From NCBI GenBank assembly GCA_023391625.1, contig JAEWAN010000023.1, positions 56,046 to 120,045 on the forward strand: DNA of 64,000 bases, given 5' to 3'. Each line of letters starts with the position of its first letter. The first letter of the stretch is position 1. The stretch is from Bacteroidota bacterium (GTDB lineage Bacteria > Bacteroidota > Bacteroidia > Bacteroidales > Paludibacteraceae). Made by a program: the position numbers and the translations under genes. The notes beneath the pieces are model-generated. The model had not been told where the DNA came from. It saw only the letters and a list, made by a program, of their open reading frames with translations, and searched no databases. Positions 16,364 to 24,099 of the stretch are shown piece by piece.

Positions 16364-17749
16364 TTATTTTTCTAAATTGCTGTAGTCCTTGATAATAATA
16401 TCTTTTTCAATGATATTTTCTGCATTTTCAGACTTTCGGATGAATTTATTGACCTTTTCTACCTGTATATTTATCAGTTCTACGTTTTTTATAGGTAATT
16501 CCGGATCGCCTTTCAGTTCGTATATAGCATCGACCGTATTACATACAACGTTTTCCATATAAATTCCATCTATGTTTGATATTCGTTTTTCATAGGTAGG
16601 GACTAAGTCTTTCCATTGATAAAGGACGTCCGTATCTATTTCAAGCAATCGCCAGGTGGAGCCGGATTTCACGTTTTTCATATATATGTTCTCTACGAAC
16701 CCTCCTCTTCGGTGGTTGGTTTTGATGAAGAAGAATCTCCATACTTCCGGCGCTTCGCAATCATGCATATAAATGTTGCGTACACCTCCGGACATCTCGC
16801 TACCTATCCCTAACATGGTATGTCCTTTTTGTATTTTGCAATGACGGATAACAATGTTTTCGCAGGGAGTGTTTAGTCGCCAGGCATCACGGTTTCGTCC
16901 GGCTTTGATTACCACCGCATCGTCTCCCTGGTCAAATACACAGTTTTCTACCAGAAAATGACGGCTCATTTCAAGGTCAATGCCATCGTTGTTATGTCCG
17001 TGGGCTTTTACATCCAGATTGCGTACGATACCTCCGTCGCACATATAAAGATGTATGGTCCAAAACGGGCTTTCTCTGATTTTAAAACCATCCAGCAGCA
17101 CATTGTCGCATCGGTTGAAGTGTATTAGGTGCGGGCGTAGGTTGTTCTCTCCTTGTGCCATCTGGCGCTTCTCTACCGGAACATCGGTAGAAGCCATGGT
17201 GTAAAGTTGTTTCAAGGCATCCATATGAGCCTGAGGACGTGCAAACCATTTTTTCCACAAGTCCATTTTAGGCTGTAATGTTCCTTTTCCCGTAATAGCA
17301 ATATTTTCACATTCAAAGGCGTAAATCAAAGGAGAATAATTGTAGCATTCCATTCCTTCCCAGGAAGTCATAACGGCCGGTAAATAATCTTCCGGGTTGT
17401 CCGTGAAGACGAGAACAGCATTTTCTTCCAAATGAAGATTTACATTGCTTTTGAAATGAATGGCTCCGGTCACCCATTCGCCTGCGGGTATGATAACCCT
17501 CCCTCCGCCGGCTTGGTTGCAGGCAGCTATTGCCTGAGCTATTGCTTTCGTGTTGTTTGTCTCACCGCCTTTTACAGCCCCGTATTGAATGATATTGAAA
17601 TCCTTGTCCGGATAAATATATTCTTTTATTGGTTCCATAGGGAAAGGAGCTTCCACCTCGGTTTGCAGATAGTTGTCTCTCGTCTTGCTGCGTGTACATG
17701 CCGGTTGCAACAGGCATACGGACAAAAGGAATAAAATTGTTTTTCTCAT
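16364..17749 (-). CDS. GH28 polygalacturonase-type lipoprotein
   Basis: 461 aa; lipobox PAC with Cys18. Right-handed parallel beta-helix. The GH28 active-site blocks are present in order: NNDGIDLE, QGDDAVVIKAGR, the GHTMLGIGSE histidine block, and a later RGGFVENIY strand. The spacing fits Bacteroidetes exo-acting GH28 enzymes that remove galacturonic acid or rhamnogalacturonan pieces. It starts 41 bp after the GH43 lipoprotein gene and stops 4 bp before the GH115 gene, so translation of the last two is probably coupled. Confidence 0.9.
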   Translation of the reverse strand: MRKTILFLLSVCLLQPACTRSKTRDNYLQTEVEAPFPMEPIKEYIYPDKDFNIIQYGAVKGGETNNTKAIAQAIAACNQAGGGRVIIPAGEWVTGAIHFKSNVNLHLEENAVLVFTDNPEDYLPAVMTSWEGMECYNYSPLIYAFECENIAITGKGTLQPKMDLWKKWFARPQAHMDALKQLYTMASTDVPVEKRQMAQGENNLRPHLIHFNRCDNVLLDGFKIRESPFWTIHLYMCDGGIVRNLDVKAHGHNNDGIDLEMSRHFLVENCVFDQGDDAVVIKAGRNRDAWRLNTPCENIVIRHCKIQKGHTMLGIGSEMSGGVRNIYMHDCEAPEVWRFFFIKTNHRRGGFVENIYMKNVKSGSTWRLLEIDTDVLYQWKDLVPTYEKRISNIDGIYMENVVCNTVDAIYELKGDPELPIKNVELINIQVEKVNKFIRKSENAENIIEKDIIIKDYSNLEK

Positions 17750-17790
17750 TTCTGTTTGAAGATATATTTTGCTTGGTTACAGCTTTGAAT

Positions 17791-19194
17791 TTAACGGAAA
17801 CAGACTATATCGTTTATGGTGACGTAACTGTCTGTGCTTCCAAAAATAGTTTCGGTTTTGTCTGTCCATACAGGTGAAATACCGGTTACTTCTATGATTA
17901 GGGTATAGTCGCCATCCTGTAATTCCGGACTGATAAAGCGGACTCCCTGATTGGAATTTTTACTGTAAAAGTCGATAAGCGAAGTAAAAATCATTTTCTC
18001 ATTTTCATCGAGTATACTTATTTTGGCATATCCGCTTTTGTTGTTTGTTTCGCCGGTTACAGCGATATGAGTGCCGTTGAACGGTATTTGCAGCGTGCTG
18101 CCTTTTACATTAGAAGTTAATTTGCTGTTTTCTTTTTTCCAGTTGTCAGGAGTCTGGGTTTGCACCTGTTCTTTAGCTATGCTTATGCCTCCTTCCAGAG
18201 GGTCACACTGCTTCAGTTCGTCAATGTCCCAGCAATCCCAGTATTCCGGTATGGATAGCTTTTCCCCATCTACATGCATAGGTAACCATACGTAGGTGGC
18301 AGCAGAGGCTTGGTGTGGAAAAGACCAGCGATCGCCCATGAACATCGGGATGGTGTCATTGCCCCGTATAATAGGGAAAACGAATGTTGTTTGCGAATTG
18401 TAAGTCAGGCTTCCTTCCGGAATAAACAATCCTTGAGGTGTCCAGGGACCATGGATATTCGGTGCTGTGAAATAAAAATTATCATTTTTTTCCCAGCTGG
18501 TCAGTCCGGAGTAAAGCAGGTAGTATAAACCGTTTTTGCGGAACATGGCGGGTGACTCGCCAGAGTCCGGTATGTAGTCTGTGATTTTAGCCTCGGCAGA
18601 ACGGTAGTCTTCGCTCAAACGGTATATCGGTCCGTGGTGTAGGAGCAGGTATCCAGTCCCGTCGTTATCCTGAAATGTACCCATATCCCAACGGCGTATC
18701 GGCTCTCCATGATATAACAGCGGTCCCTGGAACTCATAATCTCCGGCTATGGTTTTGCAGGTGGCATAACCAATGTGCGGATCGTAGTATCCCATATCGT
18801 CCGTATGCATGTACATAACGTACTCTCCGGTGGAGGGACATTTCATCACTTTTACCCGCTCACCCACCCGGTTGGGTCCAAGTAGTCCGTCAGCTTGTAC
18901 CGGGAGTACAACATTCTCAAATTTCCAGTTAACAAGGTCGTCGGAAGAATAACAGCTAAAACCGGGGAAAGCATTGGTTTTATCCGATTTATATTCACCG
19001 AAAAGGTAGTACCGTCCGTTATCTTGTACAATGCATGCTCCGTGGGCATTCACAATATTACCCTGGTCGTCAAACCATGGAATGCCGTTATAGATGCATT
19101 TCTGGATGTTATTTCCCGGCTTGTTGGAGCAGCCTGCTAATAAAAAAGATACCAGCAGTAAAACAGCACATAAGCTTATTGATGTTCGTTTCAT
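17791..19194 (-). CDS. GH43 (subfamily 24-like) exo-galactanase lipoprotein
   Basis: 467 aa from the Met at 19194; an upstream in-frame Met at 19248 exists, but the signal peptide MKRTSISLC...LLAGC begins here, so this start is preferred. The GH43 propeller (about residues 30-330) has NAHGACIVQDNGRYYLFGEYK, YDPHIGYATC and RRWDMGTFQDNDGTGYLL, features I associate with GH43_24 exo-beta-1,3-galactanases. A beta-sandwich domain of about 120 residues closes the protein and may bind glycan. First gene of the minus operon with GH28 and GH115. Confidence 0.85.
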   Translation of the reverse strand: MKRTSISLCAVLLLVSFLLAGCSNKPGNNIQKCIYNGIPWFDDQGNIVNAHGACIVQDNGRYYLFGEYKSDKTNAFPGFSCYSSDDLVNWKFENVVLPVQADGLLGPNRVGERVKVMKCPSTGEYVMYMHTDDMGYYDPHIGYATCKTIAGDYEFQGPLLYHGEPIRRWDMGTFQDNDGTGYLLLHHGPIYRLSEDYRSAEAKITDYIPDSGESPAMFRKNGLYYLLYSGLTSWEKNDNFYFTAPNIHGPWTPQGLFIPEGSLTYNSQTTFVFPIIRGNDTIPMFMGDRWSFPHQASAATYVWLPMHVDGEKLSIPEYWDCWDIDELKQCDPLEGGISIAKEQVQTQTPDNWKKENSKLTSNVKGSTLQIPFNGTHIAVTGETNNKSGYAKISILDENEKMIFTSLIDFYSKNSNQGVRFISPELQDGDYTLIIEVTGISPVWTDKTETIFGSTDSYVTINDIVCFR

Positions 19195-19525
19195 AGATTG
19201 ATAAGATATTTGTATTGTAAGATGATTTTTATTTTTCTGATGTTTCATAGATAGTTATTCCCTTTTGTAAAGTTAGGTATAAAGTAGTGTTAGTGTCCGG
19301 AATACGGATCTGTTCATCATTCCTGTAATCAGGCCATGGGTAATTTTTTATACAGGATAAGTTCCGGATTTTTATGTCTCATGAGAGTATTTCAGTTTTC
19401 TTTTTTTAAGGTTAGCTGTACAAAAATAAGGATTATTATCCAGATTGAAGTTTGAGTGTAACAACCAAAGATGATTTTGATTAAAATACCTGTCTAAATA
19501 GATAAAAAAGCTTACTTTTGTTCGT
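19195..19525. other. 331-bp divergent intergenic region
   Basis: It lies between the minus glycanase operon and the PAS-LuxR gene. TATTTTTG on the minus strand at 19421-19428 could drive the glycanase operon with a leader of about 220 nt; TACTTTTG at 19513-19520 serves the plus gene. No ORF. Confidence 0.5.
19513..19520 (+). promoter_or_regulatory. -7 promoter element almost touching the start codon
   Basis: TACTTTTG ends 5 nt before the ATG at 19526, so the transcript would be leaderless or the true start would be the Met at 19556. Confidence 0.55.
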
Positions 19526-20290
19526 ATGGAATCAGTAGAAACAAGCCGTAAGGAAATGTGGAGAAGGCAGAGGATTGCCTCTGTGGATGTGGATTATAAT
19601 TTGTGGGATGAAAAGAAAACCGTTTTGCAGGACTTTTCCGGAATAAACAGGAGTTGCCTGTTTGCGGTGGATGTGTATAAAGAAGTTTATAGTTTTGTTT
19701 CGGGTGATTTTGTCAATCTGTTCGGTTTTAAATCTTCATGGGTAAAGCATATTGAAAAGTGTGGGGATGTGTTGGAAGATTTTATTCATCCGGATGATCG
19801 GGAACAGTTGATTGATATGCAGTTGGAACATAGCCGTTTTATTTATTCTCTTCCCGAAGAGTGCAGGAATGACTACCGGCGTATCTATCAGTTTCGTATG
19901 CGGAATGCCGGAGGAAAATACGTCCGCGTGGCGAGTCGTCAGCAAGTGCTTTTACAAACAGGAGAAGGGAAAGCATGGATTGTCATGGGTATGCTGGAGT
20001 TTCTTCCGGACAGCAGTTCGGAAGGGAAGGTGAAGTGTGCCACACAAAATATAAAGACCGGAGATTTTTTATATCCGGTAGAGGATTTGCCGCCCCGGTT
20101 TTTAACCGCTCGCGAAATGGAAGTTCTGCTGCTGGTTCGTAAAGGATTTTTGAGCAAAGAAATTGCAGAGCAACTTCATATCAGCATTCACACGGTACAT
20201 AATCATCGGAAAAATATCTTACGGAAACTACATGCCGATAATTCTTTGGAGGCTTTAGAACTTGCAAGGGGAATGCAATTGCTGCCTTAG
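19526..20290 (+). CDS. PAS domain LuxR-type transcription regulator
   Basis: 254 aa. Residues 40-165 form a PAS-like sensor (VYSFVSGDFVNLFGF, EDFIHPDDREQL, YRRIYQFRMRNAGGKYVRV), a layout common in Bacteroidetes one-component regulators. Residues 190-250 form a LuxR/GerE helix-turn-helix (LTAREMEVLLLVRKGFLSKE, HISIHTVHNHRKNILRKL). There is no receiver domain. It is divergent from the GH43-GH28-GH115 operon and could regulate it, though a ligand or target is not evident. Confidence 0.87.
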   Translation: MESVETSRKEMWRRQRIASVDVDYNLWDEKKTVLQDFSGINRSCLFAVDVYKEVYSFVSGDFVNLFGFKSSWVKHIEKCGDVLEDFIHPDDREQLIDMQLEHSRFIYSLPEECRNDYRRIYQFRMRNAGGKYVRVASRQQVLLQTGEGKAWIVMGMLEFLPDSSSEGKVKCATQNIKTGDFLYPVEDLPPRFLTAREMEVLLLVRKGFLSKEIAEQLHISIHTVHNHRKNILRKLHADNSLEALELARGMQLLP

Positions 20291-20390
20291 TTTTTCATGC
20301 GTTATGCATCCCGGAAACATAGCTATTTATGGCTATTTCCACTCTGCTTTTAATGTCTTATTTTTACAATCCTTTTCAAGTTCCGTGCCT

Positions 20391-20398
20391 TACCTTTG
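20391..20398 (+). promoter_or_regulatory. -7 promoter element
   Basis: TACCTTTG, 53 bp before the helicase start codon. Confidence 0.55.
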
Positions 20399-20451
20399 CA
20401 TTTCTTTTGCTGACAGGTGTTTATCTGTGGGGGAAAGGCATATAAAATAGA

Positions 20452-22524
20452 ATGATCCATCTTATGATTTTCAATGAAAGTGAAGAACAGGAGCGAGTTT
20501 ATCTCCGGCAAATAATCGCTTTGCTTAAGCGTGCCATTAAAGATATAGATTCTTCTGTGAAAGAACAGGAACAGGCCTTGCGCGAGCATAAGGACTACTT
20601 ATGGCAAAGCCGTACGGATATTGATGCGCAGGAAGTACGCTCCATGCGTGAGAGTATTCTGAACACTCTTGCTGTTGGCGAGGGAATTATCGCCCGTCGT
20701 CGGCGGTTGGGTAAATTGCTGAATATCCCTTATTTCGGGCGTATTGATTTTTGTGAGGACGGGAGTAAATATGTGCAGCCGATATATATTGGGGTACATA
20801 CTTATTATGATTCGGAAACGAAATCCAACCTGATTTATGATTGGCGCGCACCGATAGCCGGGATGTATTATGATTATGAACTGGGTGAAGCTTCGTTTAT
20901 ATCGCCTTCCGGAGAGGTGTCGGGGAATAGCTCTCTGAAGCGGCAGTACCGTATTCGGAATGGGGAGATGGAGTATATGATTGAAAGTTCGGTAACTGTG
21001 CATGATGACATTTTGCAAAGGGAGTTGAGCGCCAGTACGGACGATAAAATGAAAAATATCGTTGCTACTATTCAGCGTGAGCAGAACCGTATTATCCGTA
21101 ACGAAGACTCTTCCGTCCTCATTATACAAGGTGTGGCCGGTTCGGGTAAGACTTCCATCGCTTTACACCGCGTGGCTTATTTGCTTTATACTCATAAAGG
21201 AACTTTAGCTTCAAAAGATATACTGATCATTTCTCCGAATAAGGTTTTTGCCGATTATATTTCCAACGTATTGCCGGAACTGGGTGAGGAAACAGTACCG
21301 GAAATAAGCATGGAACAATTGCTTTCGGACGTTTTGGAAAGGAAATATAAATTTCAGACTTTTTTCGGGCAGGTGGCGGAGTTGCTCGGAAAACCACAAC
21401 CCGGCTTTATCGACCGGATTCGCTATAAATCAACGTTTGATTTTATAATCCGGCTGGATCGGTTTATTTTATATGTGGAGAATAACTATTTCCGTCCGGT
21501 AGATGTGAAGGTGAAACATATAACCATTCCTCATGAATATTTAGCGGAAGAGTTTCGCCGTTTTCATCGTTACCCTGTACGTCAGCGCTTTGATGTTATG
21601 ACGGAGCATATTCTGGAAACTCTGGTCAGGCAATATCAGGTGGAAATCACTACGGCAGACCGTAATATGCTGAAAAAGCAAGTTCGTAAGATGTTTACGG
21701 GAAACAACGATCTGCAGCTTTATAAAGATTTCTTCCAGTGGGCGGAAGTTCCTGAAATGTTCAAGTTGCGTAAGGGCCACGTTCTGGAATATGCCGACCT
21801 TGCACCGCTTGCTTACCTGCGTATTTCGCTGGACGGGTTGAAACCCCGTTCGGAGGTGAAACATCTGTTGGTGGATGAAATGCAGGATTACTCTCCGGTT
21901 CAGTATAAAGTGTTGTCAAAACTTTTCCCGTGCCGGAAAACTATTCTGGGTGATGCCGGGCAGTCGGTGAATCCTTACGGATCGTCCACGGCAGACATGA
22001 TAGCACAGGCCTTCGTAACGGGCAAGGTAATGAAACTCTGTAAGAGTTATCGTTCCAGTTTTGAGATAACCCGCCTGGCTCAGAAAATACGGAGCAATGC
22101 CGATCTTGAACCTGTGGCACGGCATGGGGAGGAACCGAGCTTGATTCCATTCGCCAATCAGGAAGAAGAGATAAGCGGAATCGTTGATTTACTTCATTCT
22201 TTTCGGAAATCCGCTTATAAATCGTTAGGGATTATTTGTAAAGATGAAGTGCAGGCTCAGGAAGTTAACCGGAAATTGCTGGAAGCCGGTGAAGATATTT
22301 ATTTTCTTTCGTCAGACAGCCTGACATTTCATCAAGGAGTGGTTATTACCTCTGCTCATATGGCTAAGGGACTGGAATTTGACGAAGTTATTATTCCTCA
22401 GGCAAGCGAAGTGAATTACAGGACGGAGATAGACCGCAGTATGCTGTATGTGGCGGTGACACGCGCCATGCATCGCCTTTCGCTGACCTATACAGGAGAA
22501 CTTACTTCACTGATCAGCGGTTAA
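20452..22524 (+). CDS. helD: HelD-like superfamily 1 helicase/ATPase
   Basis: 690 aa. An N-terminal coiled coil (about residues 8-60), as in HelD proteins that enter RNA polymerase channels, is followed by the HelD-specific segment IYDWRAPIAGMYYDYELG. SF1 motifs: Walker A GVAGSGKTS near residue 227, Walker B DEMQDYSP near 472, GDAGQSVNPYGS, KSYRSSFEI, AHMAKGLEFDEV and VAVTRAMHRL. In Firmicutes HelD releases stalled RNA polymerase; the same role here is inferred. A second Met at 20464 is a possible start. Monocistronic, ending at the MITE-like element. Confidence 0.88.
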   Translation: MIHLMIFNESEEQERVYLRQIIALLKRAIKDIDSSVKEQEQALREHKDYLWQSRTDIDAQEVRSMRESILNTLAVGEGIIARRRRLGKLLNIPYFGRIDFCEDGSKYVQPIYIGVHTYYDSETKSNLIYDWRAPIAGMYYDYELGEASFISPSGEVSGNSSLKRQYRIRNGEMEYMIESSVTVHDDILQRELSASTDDKMKNIVATIQREQNRIIRNEDSSVLIIQGVAGSGKTSIALHRVAYLLYTHKGTLASKDILIISPNKVFADYISNVLPELGEETVPEISMEQLLSDVLERKYKFQTFFGQVAELLGKPQPGFIDRIRYKSTFDFIIRLDRFILYVENNYFRPVDVKVKHITIPHEYLAEEFRRFHRYPVRQRFDVMTEHILETLVRQYQVEITTADRNMLKKQVRKMFTGNNDLQLYKDFFQWAEVPEMFKLRKGHVLEYADLAPLAYLRISLDGLKPRSEVKHLLVDEMQDYSPVQYKVLSKLFPCRKTILGDAGQSVNPYGSSTADMIAQAFVTGKVMKLCKSYRSSFEITRLAQKIRSNADLEPVARHGEEPSLIPFANQEEEISGIVDLLHSFRKSAYKSLGIICKDEVQAQEVNRKLLEAGEDIYFLSSDSLTFHQGVVITSAHMAKGLEFDEVIIPQASEVNYRTEIDRSMLYVAVTRAMHRLSLTYTGELTSLISG

Positions 22525-22536
22525 TTTCCGGGGTAG

Positions 22537-22722
22537 GATGAAGGTGTGTCAAAACTAAAATGACACTTTTGAAAAGTGACGAATTATGATTAACTCAATA
22601 AAAAGAGCCGTATCAAAACTCAAAAATAGAATTTGATACGGCTCTTTTTGTTATGTAAGGGTATGCAAGTTTCAGATTGAAAGTTCGTTCTTACGAACTT
22701 TGAGTTTTGACACACCCTCGTC
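22537..22722. mobile_element. 186-bp MITE-like palindromic element
   Basis: Outer inverted repeats of 20 bp with 18 matches (22537-22556 and 22703-22722; the inner 14 bases GGTGTGTCAAAACT are perfect). Between them are three nested hairpins: CACTTTT/AAAAGTG (22563-22577), a perfect 18-bp stem with 14-nt loop (22600-22649), and AAGTTCGT/ACGAACTT (22681-22700). There is no ORF. It fills the gap between two convergent genes almost exactly. This is the pattern of a non-autonomous IS-derived element; no clear target duplication is visible. Confidence 0.7.
22600..22649. terminator. 18-bp hairpin, probable bidirectional terminator
   Basis: AAAAAGAGCCGTATCAAA and its exact complement with a 14-nt loop, with A and T tails. 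Part of the MITE-like element and well placed to end both helD and the VOC gene. Confidence 0.75.
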
Positions 22723-22723
22723 T

Positions 22724-23122
22724 TTAGTCCGTGTTTTTAACGGTTACCTCTATTTTGTTGCCATCGGGGTCAAAAGTTTCAAACTCATAGTACCCGTCTC
22801 CGGTGATACGTGGCCCTCTTACTATTTCAAATCCCGCGTTTTTCAGATACTCCGCCTGTTTATCTATCGCTTGTTTGTTTTCTGCCTCGAATGCGATATG
22901 GGTTAATCCTTTCAGAAAAGGACTATCGGTTTCCTTGTCACGGATTTCCGGTCTGCTCATGAGTTCAAGCCTCGCACCGGAAGAAAAAGAAATGAAATAA
23001 CTTTCAAATAAGGTAACTGGGTTTTTATATTTCCGGTTACACTTTCCCCCGAAAAAACACGTGTAGTATTCTTTTAATTTTTCCAGGTCTTCTGTCCATA
23101 TGGCGATATGTTCTATTTTCAT
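22724..23122 (-). CDS. VOC-family (glyoxalase-fold) metal-dependent protein
   Basis: 132 aa, two beta-alpha-beta-beta-beta modules. The four usual metal ligands are present: H5 (EHIAIW), E53 (ARLELM), H75 (THIAFE) and E125 (KIEVTV). The family includes glyoxalase I, epimerases, dioxygenases and fosfomycin/bleomycin resistance proteins; the intact ligand set argues for an enzyme, possibly lactoylglutathione lyase-like. The start lies 14 bp after the stop of the frameshifted gene upstream, so the two probably share a transcript. Confidence 0.85.
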   Translation of the reverse strand: MKIEHIAIWTEDLEKLKEYYTCFFGGKCNRKYKNPVTLFESYFISFSSGARLELMSRPEIRDKETDSPFLKGLTHIAFEAENKQAIDKQAEYLKNAGFEIVRGPRITGDGYYEFETFDPDGNKIEVTVKNTD

Positions 23123-23136
23123 AAAATACTCCTTGT

Positions 23137-23821
23137 TTATTCCGATATTTTATAGCTGATTATATAGTAGTGAGGGGAGTTGTTTAGTAGCTCTTTGGTT
23201 TGTTCATCCTCCGGAGATAGTTTTACGACACCGCAAAAACGTTCTACATTATACTTCTCGTCAAACCAGGAAGAGGCAAGAGCCATGAGCGGAATTTCTT
23301 TGTTGAGTTTCCAGTCCACAGGAGCGTATTTACGCCATAAGTAAAACTGTCTTTCCCTGTCTTTCTTTTTATTTAAAACATGTCCGGTAGTCATGGATAG
23401 GGTTTCCAGTGTTACCGTGCTTTTTTCATCTTCATTCTTCATGTAAAAAAACAACTGGTCTAAAAAGTCATAGCATATTACTATCCGGGTATTCCTTGGA
23501 ATTGGGAAAATGGATGTAGGTATTATCTCCGGAGAAAAGTGTTTTTGAATTTGTTTTTTCTCCTGCCGTATATTCATCTATTGTAACGGTAAGCTGGTAT
23601 TTTCTGTCGAATTCTTTTAATGAAATTTTGTACATGTTGATGCCGGCTATTTCAAGTGCTTTGAGTATATCCAGTTGGTTAATCTGGTTTGTCTGGAAGC
23701 GGTTGTACGAATCATGTTTTTCCAGAGTGGAACGGTAATCTTTTTTATATGCAGGTTCGTATGAATAGGCATTTACTGTAAACAGTATAGCACTCAATGA
23801 AAGAAGAAGTTTTTGTTTCAT
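23137..23821 (-). pseudogene. frameshifted gene for a secreted protein
   Basis: Two minus-strand ORFs overlap by 110 bp in different frames: 23468-23821 (117 aa with signal peptide MKQKLLLSLSAILFTVNAYS) and 23137-23577 (146 aa). The first ends abruptly just after the DNTYIHFPNSKE segment, and the second becomes protein-like only after RIVICYDFLDQLFFYMK. Reading through with a +1 shift near 23485-23500 would give one exported protein of about 225 aa. I infer one gene broken by a one-base insertion (or two-base deletion) or a sequencing error. Family not recognised with certainty; a Bacteroidetes-specific hypothetical secreted protein. Confidence 0.7.
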
Positions 23822-23873
23822 GATAAAGATAATCGTGTTTATTGCATTTTGTAAATAAGGGTATAAAGAGAAA

Positions 23874-23881
23874 CAAATATA
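23874..23881 (-). promoter_or_regulatory. -7 promoter element of the frameshifted gene
   Basis: TATATTTG on the minus strand, 52 bp before the ATG at 23821, so the gene has kept its promoter. Confidence 0.5.
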
Positions 23882-24099
23882 TGTATATTTATTTGTCTTG
23901 TATCTATTTTATACTTGACATTTGTTTTTTATAAAAAGGGTTGCTTCTTAATTTAACTGCAGGAACGTTGTAACGGGCGTTTTGTAAGCCGGAATTTGCC
24001 TCGTTACAATTTCGTCACACAATATTGACCTGTTCGTAATTATTTCGTAATAACAAAGTTTCACTTTTGCACCGTAGAAAATTAAATACAGTTCAATAA

